Shown piece by piece: positions 11,801 to 23,993 of a DNA stretch of 64,000 bases. The DNA is from Sphaerolaimus hirsutus (Eukaryota; Nematoda; Chromadorea; Monhysterida; Sphaerolaimidae): positions 12,084,704-12,148,703 of the forward strand of contig OZ038452.1 in the NCBI GenBank assembly GCA_964036195.1. The letters run 5' to 3'. Made by a program: the position numbers and the translations under genes. Under the pieces are notes generated by a model that worked only from the letters and a program-made list of their open reading frames with translations, made no database searches and was not told where the DNA came from. Position 1 is the first letter of the stretch; every line of letters begins with the position of its first letter.

Positions 11801-14800
11801 AACTAGTGATTTTGGAGGTAAAAACCATAAAAAGGTATGAAAAATAGCGATTTTTAGCGAAAAATGCAGTATAGTTTCTCAAAAATCACTCCAGATAGGT
11901 AGATAGCTGAGCGGCATCTGAGATAGATAGCTGGGTGGTGCAACCATCTAGGTAACAGGTAATGCTGGAATGAGATAAATAGCTGGAAAAAATTTTGGGA
12001 TGGGGGTTTGGGGGGGTTGCGGGGGGTCGATATATAGGCTTTTTCAAGGTGAACAAGGAAGAAATAGGAGAAAAATTGCTAAAAGTAGGTGAAATGGCCA
12101 AACTTGGGTATATAAGCACATAGAGTACCAAAAATAGCTGAAAATAAGCAGTTAGACACATGAACTAGTGATTTTGGGGGTGAAAATCATAAAAAGGTAT
12201 GAAAAATAGCGATTTTTTAGCGAAAATTGGGGTATAGTTTCTCAAAAACACTCCAGATAGGTAGATAGCTGAGCAGCCTCTGAGATAGATAGAGGTAGCT
12301 GAGCGGCCTCCGAGATGGATAGATAGCTGGGTGGTGCAACCATCTAGGTAACAGGTAATGCCGGAATGAGATAAATAGCTGGACAAATTTTGGGGATAGC
12401 GGTTTGGGGGCGTTGCGAGGGTCAATATATAGGCTTTTTCAAGGTGAATAAGGAAGAAAAGGGAGAAAAATAGCTAAAAGTAGGTGAAATGGCCAAACTT
12501 GGGTATATAAGCACATATAGTACCAAAAATAGCTGAAAATAGGCAGTTAGACACATTACCTAGTGATTTTGCAGGTGAATATTGTAAAAACAGATGAAAA
12601 ATAGCGATTTTTGGCAAAAATTGAGGTATACTTTCTCAAAAATCGCTCCAGATAGGTAGAGAGCTGGCTGATTTGAGGGGGTTAGGTAGACCAAAATAAT
12701 AGCCCAAAATTTGCCTCTGGGATAGATAGATAGCTGAGCAGCCTCCAAGATAGATAGATAGCTGAGCGACCTCCAGGATAGATAGATGGCTGGGCGGTGC
12801 AACCATCTAGGTAAAAGGTAATGCCGGAATCAGAAAAATAGCTGGAAAAAATTTTAGGGGGTGGGGCTTTGCGGGTGGTCGATATATATGCTTTTTCAGA
12901 AATGGTCAAAAATCGGTATATAAGCACATATAGTACCAAAAATAGCTGGAAATAGGCAGTTAGACACATGAACTAGTGATTTTGGAGGTAAAAACCATAA
13001 AAAGGTATGAAAAATAGCGATTTTTAGCGAAAAATGCAGTATAGTTTCTCAAAAATCACTCCAGATAGGTAGATAGCTGAGCGGCATCTGAGATAGATAG
13101 CTGGGTGGTGCAACCATCTAGGTAACAGGTAATGCTGGAATGAGATAAATAGCTGGAAAAAATTTTGGGATGGGGGTTTGGGGGGGTTGCGGGGGGTCGA
13201 TATATAGGCTTTTTCAAGGTGAACAAGGAAGAAATAGGAGAAAAATTGCTAAAAGTAGGTGAAATGGCCAAACTTGGGTATATAAGCACATAGAGTACCA
13301 AAAATAGCTGAAAATAAGCAGTTAGACACATGAACTAGTGATTTTGGGGGTGAAAATCATAAAAAGGTATGAAAAATAGCGATTTTTTAGCGAAAATTGG
13401 GGTATAGTTTCTCAAAAACACTCCAGATAGGTAGATAGCTGAGCAGCCTCTGAGATAGATAGAGGTAGCTGAGCGGCCTCCGAGATGGATAGATAGCTGG
13501 GTGGTGCAACCATCTAGGTAACAGGTAATGCCGGAATGAGATAAATAGCTGGACAAATTTTGGGGATAGCGGTTTGGGGGCGTTGCGGGGGTCAATATAT
13601 AGGCTTTTTCAAGGTGAATAAGGAAGAAAAGGGAGAAAAATAGCTAAAAGTAGGTGAAATGGCCAAACTTGGGTATATAAGCACATATAGTACCAAAAAT
13701 AGCTGAAAATAGGCAGTTAGACACATTACCTAGTGATTTTGCAGGTGAATATTGTAAAAACAGATGAAAAATAGCGATTTTTGGCAAAAATTGAGGTATA
13801 CTTTCTCAAAAATCGCTCCAGATAGGTAGAGAGCTGGCTGATTTGAGGGGGTTAGGTAGACCAAAATAATAGCCCAAAATTTGCCTCTGGGATAGATAGA
13901 TAGCTGAGCAGCCTCCAAGATAGATAGATAGCTGAGCGACCTCCAGGATAGATAGATGGCTGGGCGGTGCAACCATCTAGGTAACAGGTAATGCCGGAAT
14001 CAGAAAAATAGCTGGAAAAAATTTTAGGGGGTGGGGCTTTGCGGGTGGTCGATATATATGCTTTTTCAGAAATGGTCAAAAATCGGTATATAAGCACATA
14101 TAGTACCAAAAATAGCTGGAAATAGGCAGTTAGACACATGAACTAGTGATTTTGGAGGTAAAAACCATAAAAAGGTATGAAAAATAGCGATTTTTAGCGA
14201 AAAATGCAGTATAGTTTCTCAAAAATCACTCCAGATAGGTAGATAGCTGAGCGGCATCTGAGATAGATAGCTGGGTGGTGCAACGATAGGTAACAGGTAA
14301 TGCTGGAATGAGATAAATAGCTGGAAAAAATTTTGGGATGGGGGTTTGGGGGGGTTGCGGGGGGTCGATATATAGGCTTTTTCAAGGTGAACAAGGAAGA
14401 AATAGGAGAAAAATTGCTAAAAGTAGGTGAAATGGCCAAACTTGGGTATATAAGCACATAGAGTACCAAAAATAGCTGAAAATAAGCAGTTAGACACATG
14501 AACTAGTGATTTTGGGGGTGAAAATCATAAAAAGGTATGAAAAATAGCGATTTTTTAGCGAAAATTGGGGTATAGTTTCTCAAAAACACTCCAGATAGGT
14601 AGATAGCTGAGCAGCCTCTGAGATAGATAGAGGTAGCTGAGCGGCCTCCGAGATGGATAGATAGCTGGGTGGTGCAACCATCTAGGTAACAGGTAATGCC
14701 GGAATGAGATAAATAGCTGGACAAATTTTGGGGATAGCGGTTTGGGGGCGTTGCGGGGGTCAATATATAGGCTTTTTCAAGGTGAATAAGGAAGAAAAGG

Positions 14801-16242
14801 GAGACAAATAGCTAAAAGTAGGTGAAATGGCCAAACTTGGGTATATAAGCACATATAGTACCAAAAATAGCTGAAAATAGGCAGTTAGACACATTACCTA
14901 GTGATTTTGCAGGTGAATATTGTTTAAAAAAATGAAAAATAGCGATTTTTAGCGAAAATTGGGGTATAATTTCTCAAAAATCGCTTCAGATAGGTAGAGA
15001 GCTGGCTGATTTGAGGGGTTAGGTAGACCAAAATAATAGCCCAAAATTTGCCTCTGGGATAGATAGATAGCTGAGCAGCCTCCGGGATAGATAGATAGCT
15101 GAGCGACCTCCAGGATAGATAGATGGCTGGGCGGTGCAACCATCTAGGTAACAGGTAATGCCGGAATCAGATAAATAGCTGGACAAAATTTTAGGGGGTG
15201 GGCCTTTGCGGGTGGTCAATATATATGCTTTTTCAGAAATGGTCAAAAATCGGTATATAAGCACATATAGTACCAAAAATAGCTGGAAATAGGCAGTTAG
15301 ACACATGAACTAGTGATTTTGGAGGTAAAAACCATAAAAAGGTATGAAAAATAGCGATTTTTAGCGAAAATTGCAGTATAGTTTCTCAAAAATCACTCCA
15401 GATAGGTAGATAGCTGAGCGGCATCTGAGATAGATAGATAGCTGGATGGTGCAACCATCTAGGTAACAGGTAATGCTGGAATGAGATAAATAGCTGGAAA
15501 AATTTTTGGGATGGCGGTTTGGGGGGGTTGCGGGGGGTCGATATATAGGCTTTTTCAAGGTGAACAAGGAAGAAATAGGAGAAAAATTGCTAAAAGTAGG
15601 TGAAATGGCCAAACTTGGGTATATAAGCACAGAGTACCAAAAATAGCTGAAAATAAGCAGTTAGACACATGAACTAGTGATTTTGGGGGTGAAAATCATA
15701 AAAAGGTATGAAAAGTAGCGATTTTTAAGCGAAAATTGGGGTATAGTTTCTCAAAAACACTCCAGATAGGTAGATAGCAGAGCAGCCTCTGAGATAGATA
15801 GAGGTAGCTGAGCGGCCTCCGAGATGGATAGATAGCTGGGTGGTGCAACCATCTAGGTTACAGGTAATGCCGGAATGAGATAAATAGCTGGACAAATTTT
15901 GGGGATGGCGGTTTGGGGGCATTGCGGGGGTCAATATATAGGCTTTTTCAAGGTGAATAAGGTAGAAAAGGGAGAAAAATAGCTAAAAGTAGGTGAAATG
16001 GCCAAACTTGGGTATATAAGCACAGAGTACCAAAAATAGCTGAAAATAAGCAGTTAGACACATGAACTAGTGATTTTGGGGGTGAAAATCATAAAAAGGT
16101 ATGAAAAATAGCGATTTTTTAGCGAACATTGGGGTATAGTTTCTCAAAAACACTCCAGATAGGTAGATAGCAGAGCAGCCTCTGAGATAGATAGAGGTAG
16201 CTGAGCAGCCTCCGAGATGGATAGATAGCTGGGTGGTGCAAC
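2807..16242 (+). repeat. Higher-order satellite array, left segment
   Basis: Tandem satellite. Each monomer carries the string CAGTTAGACACAT, a CTAGTGATTTTG box, TCTCAAAAA, TCCAGATAGGTAGA, GATAGATAG subrepeats, CATCTAGGTAACAGGTAATG and TATATAAGCACA. Spacing of TTAGACACAT within one unit (5518, 5931, 6295, 6688, 7083) gives four monomers of 413, 364, 393 and 395 bp. The 413-bp type (TTAGACACATTACC) starts at 3953, 5518, 7083, 8644, 10207, 11377, 12547, 13717 and 14885. The first higher-order units are therefore 4-mers of ~1565 bp and the later ones 3-mers of ~1170 bp. Neighbouring units are nearly identical, while the monomers within a unit differ clearly, which is the signature of higher-order homogenisation. 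Repeated open frames of 60-100 codons on the minus strand are products of the repetition. Confidence 0.95.
16235..16242 (+). repeat. Target site duplication, left copy (GGTGCAAC)
   Basis: The 8 bp GGTGCAAC are satellite sequence (from TGGGTGGTGCAACCATC) and are repeated at 18211-18218 directly after the inserted element. The intact satellite has this octamer once, so it was duplicated on insertion. Confidence 0.95.
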
Positions 16243-16254
16243 TAGGGTGTCAAA

Positions 16255-16510
16255 TTTCCGTTTCCGTTTTCCGTTTCCGCCTTTCCGCAGGAAAATTTTT
16301 TACCTTTCCGTTTTCCGTTTTCCAGCAGCCGAAAAATTTTTACCTTTCCGTTTTCCGTTTTCCGGCAGCCGAAAAATTTTTACCTTTCCGTTTTCCGTTT
16401 TCCGGCAGCTGAAATTTTTTTACCTTTCCGTTTCCGTTTTTCCGGCCCATTTTTCCGTTTTCCGGCTGAAAAATTTTTACCTTTCCGTTTCCGTTTTACC
16501 AGGCCATTTT
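16255..16510 (+). repeat. Left subterminal TTTTCCG tandem repeats
   Basis: About six imperfect ~40-bp direct repeats, each with CAGC(C/T)GAAA, an A/T run, ACCTTTCCG, TTTTCCGTTTTCC. They are probably multiple transposase-binding sites, as is common in subterminal regions of hAT elements; that role is inferred. Confidence 0.8.
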
Positions 16511-17883
16511 TCCATTTTCAGGCTCGATTTTCAGTTTTCTTGCATTTTTCCATTGTTTTTCCAATCTGTATTTATCTTCAATTGGCTCATCCCATTGTGT
16601 TGTTTTTGTCTCTTGGAGCAGCATTGACAACTGGGATTTCAGGGTCAGTGAAACAGGTGCTGTGAACCCAATTGGGTCATATGCTGACACCAATAATTTA
16701 TTCAAGTTTCGTCTGGTTGGTGTTGTGATGCTGTCAATTTGCAATTTTGGTGTTGATATTGCCAGCATGTCCGTTCGGTGATTTTATTTCATGCCCATTA
16801 CTGCGACAATTTTATTCACCTTTGGACTCCTGTCGTTTTCTGCTATTTCATTCATGACTGATCTGGAGTTTGACAGCCATTCCCTCATGTTCATAGAACA
16901 TTGGTTAAATAAAGCTTTGACTTTGTAATATAGTTCTAAAGCTTCAACTTCATTTGTGACACTCATGATGAAGTTATCAATGTAAATGCTGTTTATTATC
17001 ATTGCCAACTGGTTTTGTTCCCCTTCATTTTCTTCATATTCATTCATGTTGTTTATTGTCACATTTAAATGGTATTTTATGACTGCTCCAAGTCCAAACA
17101 GACTTGAAGTCCAAACAGTACACGTCTAAAAAGAAGTACTATTAAGTTATTTTCAGTTACTGGTTTTGAAGCATCTTTCAGCCAGAAAAATCGTGTGTAG
17201 TCTCTAGCTTGGTCATGCAATCCTATTTGCAAAAATGCCTTTTCAATATCAGCAATGAATGCTAGATTGCCTGCCCTGAACCTCGGGAGTAGGCCCAGTG
17301 CTAATGGTGTTGTAATTGGTCCTCTAAAAAGGCACTCGTTGAAACTGGGCTTACCTGACGACCCATTGTACACGATTCTGCATGATGTTGATTTGCCCGG
17401 TGTGATTACTGGCTGGTGTGGCAGGTAATGAATCCCCTTGTTGTCTGTTTTGTCATCACAGATCTCAATTATTCCCTTTTCTAGTTGGTCATCCAAAACT
17501 TTCTGGTATTGTTCGAATAAGTTTGGATCTTTGTTGGATCTTCTTATCAGTGATTTAAACTGCACCAAGGCTTCTCCTTTTCCCGTGGGCAGGTCACTGA
17601 TACTCTCTTTATACGGCCAGTCAATATAGTATTGTTTGTTGTTGTTGTTGAATTTTATGCTATTTATTATCATCTCCTCTGCAATGTTTTCATCAATTGC
17701 ATAGGGGTCATCAGTGATTCCCACTGCTTCTAGACTGTGAAATTGTCGTAGTGTTTCCTTTCCTATGGCCACTATGGCTACTTTTTGATGATTTTTTGTT
17801 GGTTCAGTTAAGCTTGAACTACAAGTGAAGTTACAGGCATGATCCATAGTTGCAGAATGTACAGCTACCACAATCAAAGCCAA
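16496..17883 (-). pseudogene. BEL/Pao retrotransposon pol fragment (reverse transcriptase region), broken
   Basis: Read on the minus strand. The first frame (17883 down to 17077, 268 codons) has the Pao-type order HYLPHQPVITPGK, then CRIVYNGSSGKPSFNECL, then a palm motif A FIADIEKAFLQIGLHD, and RVLFGL. The second frame (17062-16784) has the palm motif C region as SIYIDNFIMSV, where the family usually has YxDD. The third part (16768-16496) has SAYDPIGFTAPVSL, matching the Pao segment after the RT palm. The reading frame is broken between parts one and two at a 17-bp tandem duplication (AGTCCAAACAG twice, near 17088-17120), and an in-frame TAA lies at 16784-16786 between parts two and three. 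Protease, RNase H and integrase are missing. This is an internal fragment, not a full element. Confidence 0.88.
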
Positions 17884-17924
17884 ACAGGCAAACCTGCATG
17901 CAGGTTTTCCTTCTGAAATTTGTC

Positions 17925-18198
17925 TATTACCGTGCTAATTTCACTTTATTTTTTTCCGTTTCCGTGAAAATTTTGCTTTCCGTTTTCCGTTTTCCGGCAT
18001 TTCATTTTTCCGTTTTCCGTTTTCCGGCTGACAATTTTTTTTTACCTTTCCGTTTTCCGTTTTCCACTGAGTGAAATTTTTTTACCTTTCCGTTTTCCGT
18101 TTTCCGGCAGAAATTTTTTTTTTACCTTTCCGTTTTCCGTTTTCCGTAAAGTGAAAAAATTTTACCTTTCCGTTTTCCGTTTTCCGTAAAAAAATTTT
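17925..18198 (+). repeat. Right subterminal TTTTCCG tandem repeats
   Basis: About six ~35-40-bp direct repeats with an A/T run, ACCTTTCCG and TTTTCCGTTTTCC. They lie in the same orientation as the left array (16255-16510), not inverted, so only the 12-bp termini of the element are symmetrical. Confidence 0.8.
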
Positions 18199-18210
18199 TT
18201 TGACACCCTA

Positions 18211-21200
18211 GGTGCAACCATCTAGGTAACAGGTAATGCCGGAATGAGATAAATAGCTGGACAAATTTTGGGGATGGCGGTTTGGGGGCATTGCGGGGGT
18301 CAATATATAGGCTTTTTCAAGGTGAATAAGGTAGAAAAGGGAGAAAAATAGCTAAAAGTAGGTGAAATGGCCAAACTTGGGTATATAAGCACATATAGTA
18401 CCAAAAATAGCTGAAAATAGGCAGTTAGACACATTACCTAGTGATTTTGCAGGTGAATATTGTAAAAACAGATGAAAAATAGCGATTTTTGGCAAAAATT
18501 GAGGTATACTTTCTCAAAAATCGCTCCAGATAGGTAGAGAGCTGGCTGATTTGAGGGGGTTAGGTAGACCAAAATAATAGCCCAAAATTTGCCTCTGGGA
18601 TAGATAGATAGCTGAGCAGCCTCCAAGATAGATAGATAGCTGAGCGACCTCCAGGATAGATAGATGGCTGGGCGGTGCAACCATCTAGGTAACAGGTAAT
18701 GCCGGAATCAGAAAAATAGCTGGAAAAAATTTTAGGGGGTGGGGCTTTGCGGGTGGTCGATATATATGCTTTTTCAGAAATGGTCAAAAATCGGTATATA
18801 AGCACATATAGTACCAAAAATAGCTGGAAATAGGCAGTTAGACACATGAACTAGTGATTTTGGAGGTAAAAACCATAAAAAGGTATGAAAAATAGCGATT
18901 TTTAGCGAAAAATGCAGTATAGTTTCTCAAAAATCACTCCAGATAGGTAGATAGCTGAGCGGCATCTGAGATAGATAGCTGGGTGGTGCAACCATCTAGG
19001 TAACAGGTAATGCTGGAATGAGATAAATAGCTGGAAAAAATTTTGGGATGGGGGTTTGGGGGGGTTGCGGGGGGTCGATATATAGGCTTTTTCAAGGTGA
19101 ACAAGGAAGAAATAGGAGAAAAATTGCTAAAAGTAGGTGAAATGGCCAAACTTGGGTATATAAGCACATATAGTACCAAAAATAGCTGAAAATAGGCAGT
19201 TAGACACATGAACTAGTGATTTTGGGGGTGAAAATCATAAAAAGGTATGAAAAATAGCGATTTTTTAGCGAACATTGGGGTATAGTTTCTCAAAAACACT
19301 CCAGATAGGTAGATAGCAGAGCAGCCTCTGAGATAGATAGAGGTAGCTGAGCAGCCTCCGAGATGGATAGATAGCTGGGTGGTGCAACCATCTAGGTAAC
19401 AGGTAATGCCGGAATGAGATAAATAGCTGGACAAATTTTGGGGATGGCGGTTTGGGGGCATTGCGGGGGTCAATATATAGGCTTTTTCAAGGTGAATAAG
19501 GTAGAAAAGGGAGAAAAATAGCTAAAAGTAGGTGAAATGGCCAAACTTGGGTATATAAGCACATATAGTACCAAAAATAGCTGAAAATAGGCAGTTAGAC
19601 ACATTACCTAGTGATTTTGCAGGTGAATATTGTAAAAACAGATGAAAAATAGCGATTTTTGGCAAAAATTGAGGTATACTTTCTCAAAAATCGCTCCAGA
19701 TAGGTAGAGAGCTGGCTGATTTGAGGGGGTTAGGTAGACCAAAATAATAGCCCAAAATTTGCCTCTGGGATAGATAGATAGCTGAGCAGCCTCCAAGATA
19801 GATAGATAGCTGAGCGACCTCCAGGATAGATAGATGGCTGGGCGGTGCAACCATCTAGGTAACAGGTAATGCCGGAATCAGAAAAATAGCTGGAAAAAAT
19901 TTTAGGGGGTGGGGCTTTGCGGGTGGTTGATATATATGCTTTTTCAGAAATGGTCAAAAATCGGTATATAAGCACATATAGTACCAAAAATAGCTGGAAA
20001 TAGGCAGTTAGACACATGAACTAGTGATTTTGGAGGTAAAAACCATAAAAAGGTATGAAAAATAGCGATTTTTAGCGAAAATTGCAGTATAGTTTCTCAA
20101 AAATCACTCCAGATAGGTAGATAGCTGAGCGGCATCTGAGATAGATAGATAGCTGGATGGTGCAACCATCTAGGTAACAGGTAATGCTGGAATGAGATAA
20201 ATAGCTGGAAAAAATTTTGGGATGGCGGTTTGGGGGGGTTGCGGGGGGTCGATATATAGGCTTTTTCAAGGTGAACAAGGAAGAAATAGGAGAAAAATTG
20301 CTAAAAGTAGGTGAAATGGCCAAACTTGGGTATATAAGCACAGAGTACCAAAAATAGCTGAAAATAAGCAGTTAGACACATGAACTAGTGATTTTGGGGG
20401 TGAAAATCATAAAAAGGTATGAAAAGTAGCGATTTTTAAGCGAAAATTGGGGTATAGTTTCTCAAAAACACTCCAGATAGGTAGATAGCAGAGCAGCCTC
20501 TGAGATAGATAGAGGTAGCTGAGCGGCCTCTGAGATGGATAGATAGCTGGGTGGTGCAACCATCTAGGTAACAGGTAATGCCGGAATGAGATAAATAGCT
20601 GGACAAATTTTGGGGATGGCGGTTTGGGGGCATTGCGGGGGTCAATATATAGGCTTTTTCAAGGTGAATAAGGTAGAAAAGGGAGAAAAATAGCTAAAAG
20701 TAGGTGAAATGGCCAAACTTGGGTATATAAGCACAGAGTACCAAAAATAGCTGAAAATAAGCAGTTAGACACATGAACTAGTGATTTTGGGGGTGAAAAT
20801 CATAAAAAGGTATGAAAAATAGCGATTTTTTAGCAAACATTGGGGTATAGTTTCTCAAAAACACTCCAGATAGGTAGATAGCAGAGCAGCCTCTGAGATA
20901 GATAGAGGTAGCTGAGCAGCCTCCGAGATGGATAGATAGCTGGGTGGTGCAACCATCTAGGTAACAGGTAATGCCGGAATGAGATAAATAGCTGGACAAA
21001 TTTTGGGGATGGCGGTTTGGGGGCATTGCGGGGGTCAATATATAGGCTTTTTCAAGGTGAATAAGGTAGAAAAGGGAGAAAAATAGCTAAAAGTAGATGA
21101 AATGGCCAAACTTGGGTATATAAGCACATATAGTACCAAAAATAGCTGAAAATAGGCAGTTAGACACATTACCTAGTGATTTTGCAGGTGAATATTGTAA

Positions 21201-23557
21201 AAACAGATGAAAAATAGCGATTTTTGGCAAAAATTGAGGTATACTTTCTCAAAAATCGCTCCAGATAGGTAGAGAGCTGGCTGATTTGAGGGGGTTAGGT
21301 AGACCAAAATAATAGCCCAAAATTTGCCTCTGGGATAGATAGATAGCTGAGCAGCCTCCAAGATAGATAGATAGCTGAGCGACCTCCAGGATAGATAGAT
21401 GGCTGGGCGGTGCAACCATCTAGGTAACAGGTAATGCCGGAATCAGAAAAATAGCTGGAAAAAATTTTAGGGGGTGGGGCTTTGCGGGTGGTCGATATAT
21501 ATGCTTTTTCAGAAATGGTCAAAAATCGGTATATAAGCACATATAGTACCAAAAATAGCTGGAAATAGGCAGTTAGACACATGAACTAGTGATTTTGGAG
21601 GTAAAAACCATAAAAAGGTATGAAAAATAGCGATTTTTAGCGAAAAATGCAGTATAGTTTCTCAAAAATCACTCCAGATAGGTAGATAGCTGAGCGGCAT
21701 CTGAGATAGATAGCTGGGTGGTGCAACCATCTAGGTAACAGGTAATGCTGGAATGAGATAAATAGCTGGAAAAAATTTTGGGATGGGGGTTTGGGGGGGT
21801 TGCGGGGGGTCGATATATAGGCTTTTTCAAGGTGAACAAGGAAGAAATAGGAGAAAAATTGCTAAAAGTAGGTGAAATGGCCAAACTTGGGTATATAAGC
21901 ACATATAGTACCAAAAATAGCTGAAAATAGGCAGTTAGACACATGAACTAGTGATTTTGGGGGTGAAAATCATAAAAAGGTATGAAAAATAGCGATTTTT
22001 TAGCGAACATTGGGGTATAGTTTCTCAAAAACACTCCAGATAGGTAGATAGCAGAGCAGCCTCTGAGATAGATAGAGGTAGCTGAGCAGCCTCCGAGATG
22101 GATAGATAGCTGGGTGGTGCAACCATCTAGGTAACAGGTAATGCCGGAATGAGATAAATAGCTGGACAAATTTTGGGGATGGCGGTTTGGGGGCATTGCG
22201 GGGGTCAATATATAGGCTTTTTCAAGGTGAATAAGGTAGAAAAGGGAGAAAAATAGCTAAAAGTAGGTGAAATGGCCAAACTTGGGTATATAAGCACATA
22301 TAGTACCAAAAATAGCTGAAAATAGGCAGTTAGACACATTACCTAGTGATTTTGCAGGTGAATATTGTAAAAACAGATGAAAAATAGCGATTTTTGGCAA
22401 AAATTGAGGTATACTTTCTCAAAAATCGCTCCAGATAGGTAGAGAGCTGGCTGATTTGAGGGGGTTAGGTAGACCAAAATAATAGCCCAAAATTTGCCTC
22501 TGGGATAGATAGATAGCTGAGCAGCCTCCAAGATAGATAGATAGCTGAGCGACCTCCAGGATAGATAGATGGCTGGGCGGTGCAACCATCTAGGTAACAG
22601 GTAATGCCGGAATCAGAAAAATAGCTGGAAAAAATTTTAGGGGGTGGGGCTTTGCGGGTGGTCGATATATATGCTTTTTCAGAAATGGTCAAAAATCGGT
22701 ATATAAGCACATATAGTACCAAAAATAGCTGGAAATAGGCAGTTAGACACATGAACTAGTGATTTTGGAGGTAAAAACCATAAAAAGGTATGAAAAATAG
22801 CGATTTTTAGCGAAAAATGCAGTATAGTTTCTCAAAAATCACTCCAGATAGGTAGATAGCTGAGCGGCATCTGAGATAGATAGCTGGGTGGTGCAACCAT
22901 CTAGGTAACAGGTAATGCTGGAATGAGATAAATAGCTGGAAAAAATTTTGGGATGGGGGTTTGGGGGGGTTGCGGGGGGTCGATATATAGGCTTTTTCAA
23001 GGTGAACAAGGAAGAAATAGGAGAAAAATTGCTAAAAGTAGGTGAAATGGCCAAACTTGGGTATATAAGCACATATAGTACCAAAAATAGCTGAAAATAG
23101 GCAGTTAGACACATGAACTAGTGATTTTGGGGGTGAAAATCATAAAAAGGTATGAAAAATAGCGATTTTTTAGCGAACATTGGGGTATTGTTTCTCAAAA
23201 ACACTCCAGATAGGTAGATAGCAGAGCAGCCTCTGAGATAGATAGAGGTAGCTGAGCAGCCTCCGAGATGGATAGATAGCTGGGTGGTGCAACCATCTAG
23301 GTAACAGGTAATGCCGGAATGAGATAAATAGCTGGACAAATTTTGGGGATGGCGGTTTGGGGGCATTGCGGGGGTCAATATATAGGCTTTTTCAAGGTGA
23401 ATAAGGTAGAAAAGGGAGAAAAATAGCTAAAAGTAGGTGAAATGGCCAAACTTGGGTATATAAGCACATATAGTACCAAAAATAGCTGAAAATAGGCAGT
23501 TAGACACATTACCTAGTGATTTTGCAGGTGAATATTGTAAAAACAGATGAAAAATAG
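18211..23557 (+). repeat. Higher-order satellite array, middle segment
   Basis: Continuation of the array after the hAT-like insertion; it opens with the duplicated GGTGCAAC and the rest of the interrupted monomer. The 413-bp monomer type starts at 18425, 19595, 21160, 22330 and 23500, giving units of 1170, 1565, 1170 and 1170 bp. The 3-mer units lack one of the two ~394-bp monomers of the CATTGCGGGGGTCAAT type. Confidence 0.95.
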
Positions 23558-23993
23558 CAGGGACGTACGCAGGATTTTTGAACGGGGGGGGCGGATTGTA
23601 TACGGAGCCCGGCGAACGGGGGGGGCGGCGCCCCCCCCCTAAAATTTGGCCCTATAGTAAAGGAATGGAGCCATGGCGCTGGCGCCATCTGTAGGCGCCA
23701 GCGCCATGGCAGTATTGGCGTTGGCGTTGGCGCCAACGTCTACTTTATAGGTATCTATTTATACCTATATATGGTACTAGTCCCACTTTCGGCACTGTTG
23801 GACATTTTAGTAATGATATTTGACACCTGAAAATACATGTTAAAGAGTGGGGTGGCGATTTGCGCGCGAAAAATTTTCAAAGTGCCCTCAAATTCGCCCC
23901 AGAAAAGTGCCATTTCTGGCACTTTTTTCTGTCCGGCCCGGGAACGGGGGGGGCGGCCGCCCCCCCCCCGCCCCCCCCCTGCGTACGTCCTTG
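23558..23993. mobile_element. hAT-like MITE, 436 bp, inside the satellite
   Basis: The ends are inverted: CAGGGACGTACGCAGG at 23558 and, at 23993, a sequence whose complement is CAAGGACGTACGCAGG (one mismatch in 16). It is flanked by the 8-bp duplication AAAAATAG (23550-23557 and 23994-24001). Removing 444 bp restores the satellite spacing from 2009 to 1565 bp, exactly one 4-mer unit. The interior has long G and C runs just inside each end and a GGCGCCA-rich palindromic centre. No transposase is present. Its plan matches 48472-48884, which has related ends. Confidence 0.93.

Larger units (their letters stand above)
16243..18210. mobile_element. hAT-like DNA transposon (1968 bp) carrying a BEL/Pao pol fragment
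   Basis: The termini are a perfect 12-bp inverted repeat, TAGGGTGTCAAA at 16243-16254 and TTTGACACCCTA at 18199-18210, flanked by the 8-bp duplication GGTGCAAC. An 8-bp duplication with short TAGGG-type ends is typical of the hAT superfamily. Removing the element plus one octamer (1976 bp) restores the neighbouring satellite spacing from 3540 to 1564 bp, exactly one 4-mer unit. Both subterminal regions consist of ~40-bp direct repeats built on TTTCCGTTTTCCG and ATTTTTTTACC. The centre is a decayed BEL/Pao retrotransposon pol fragment on the minus strand. No transposase is seen, so the element is non-autonomous. Confidence 0.9.
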
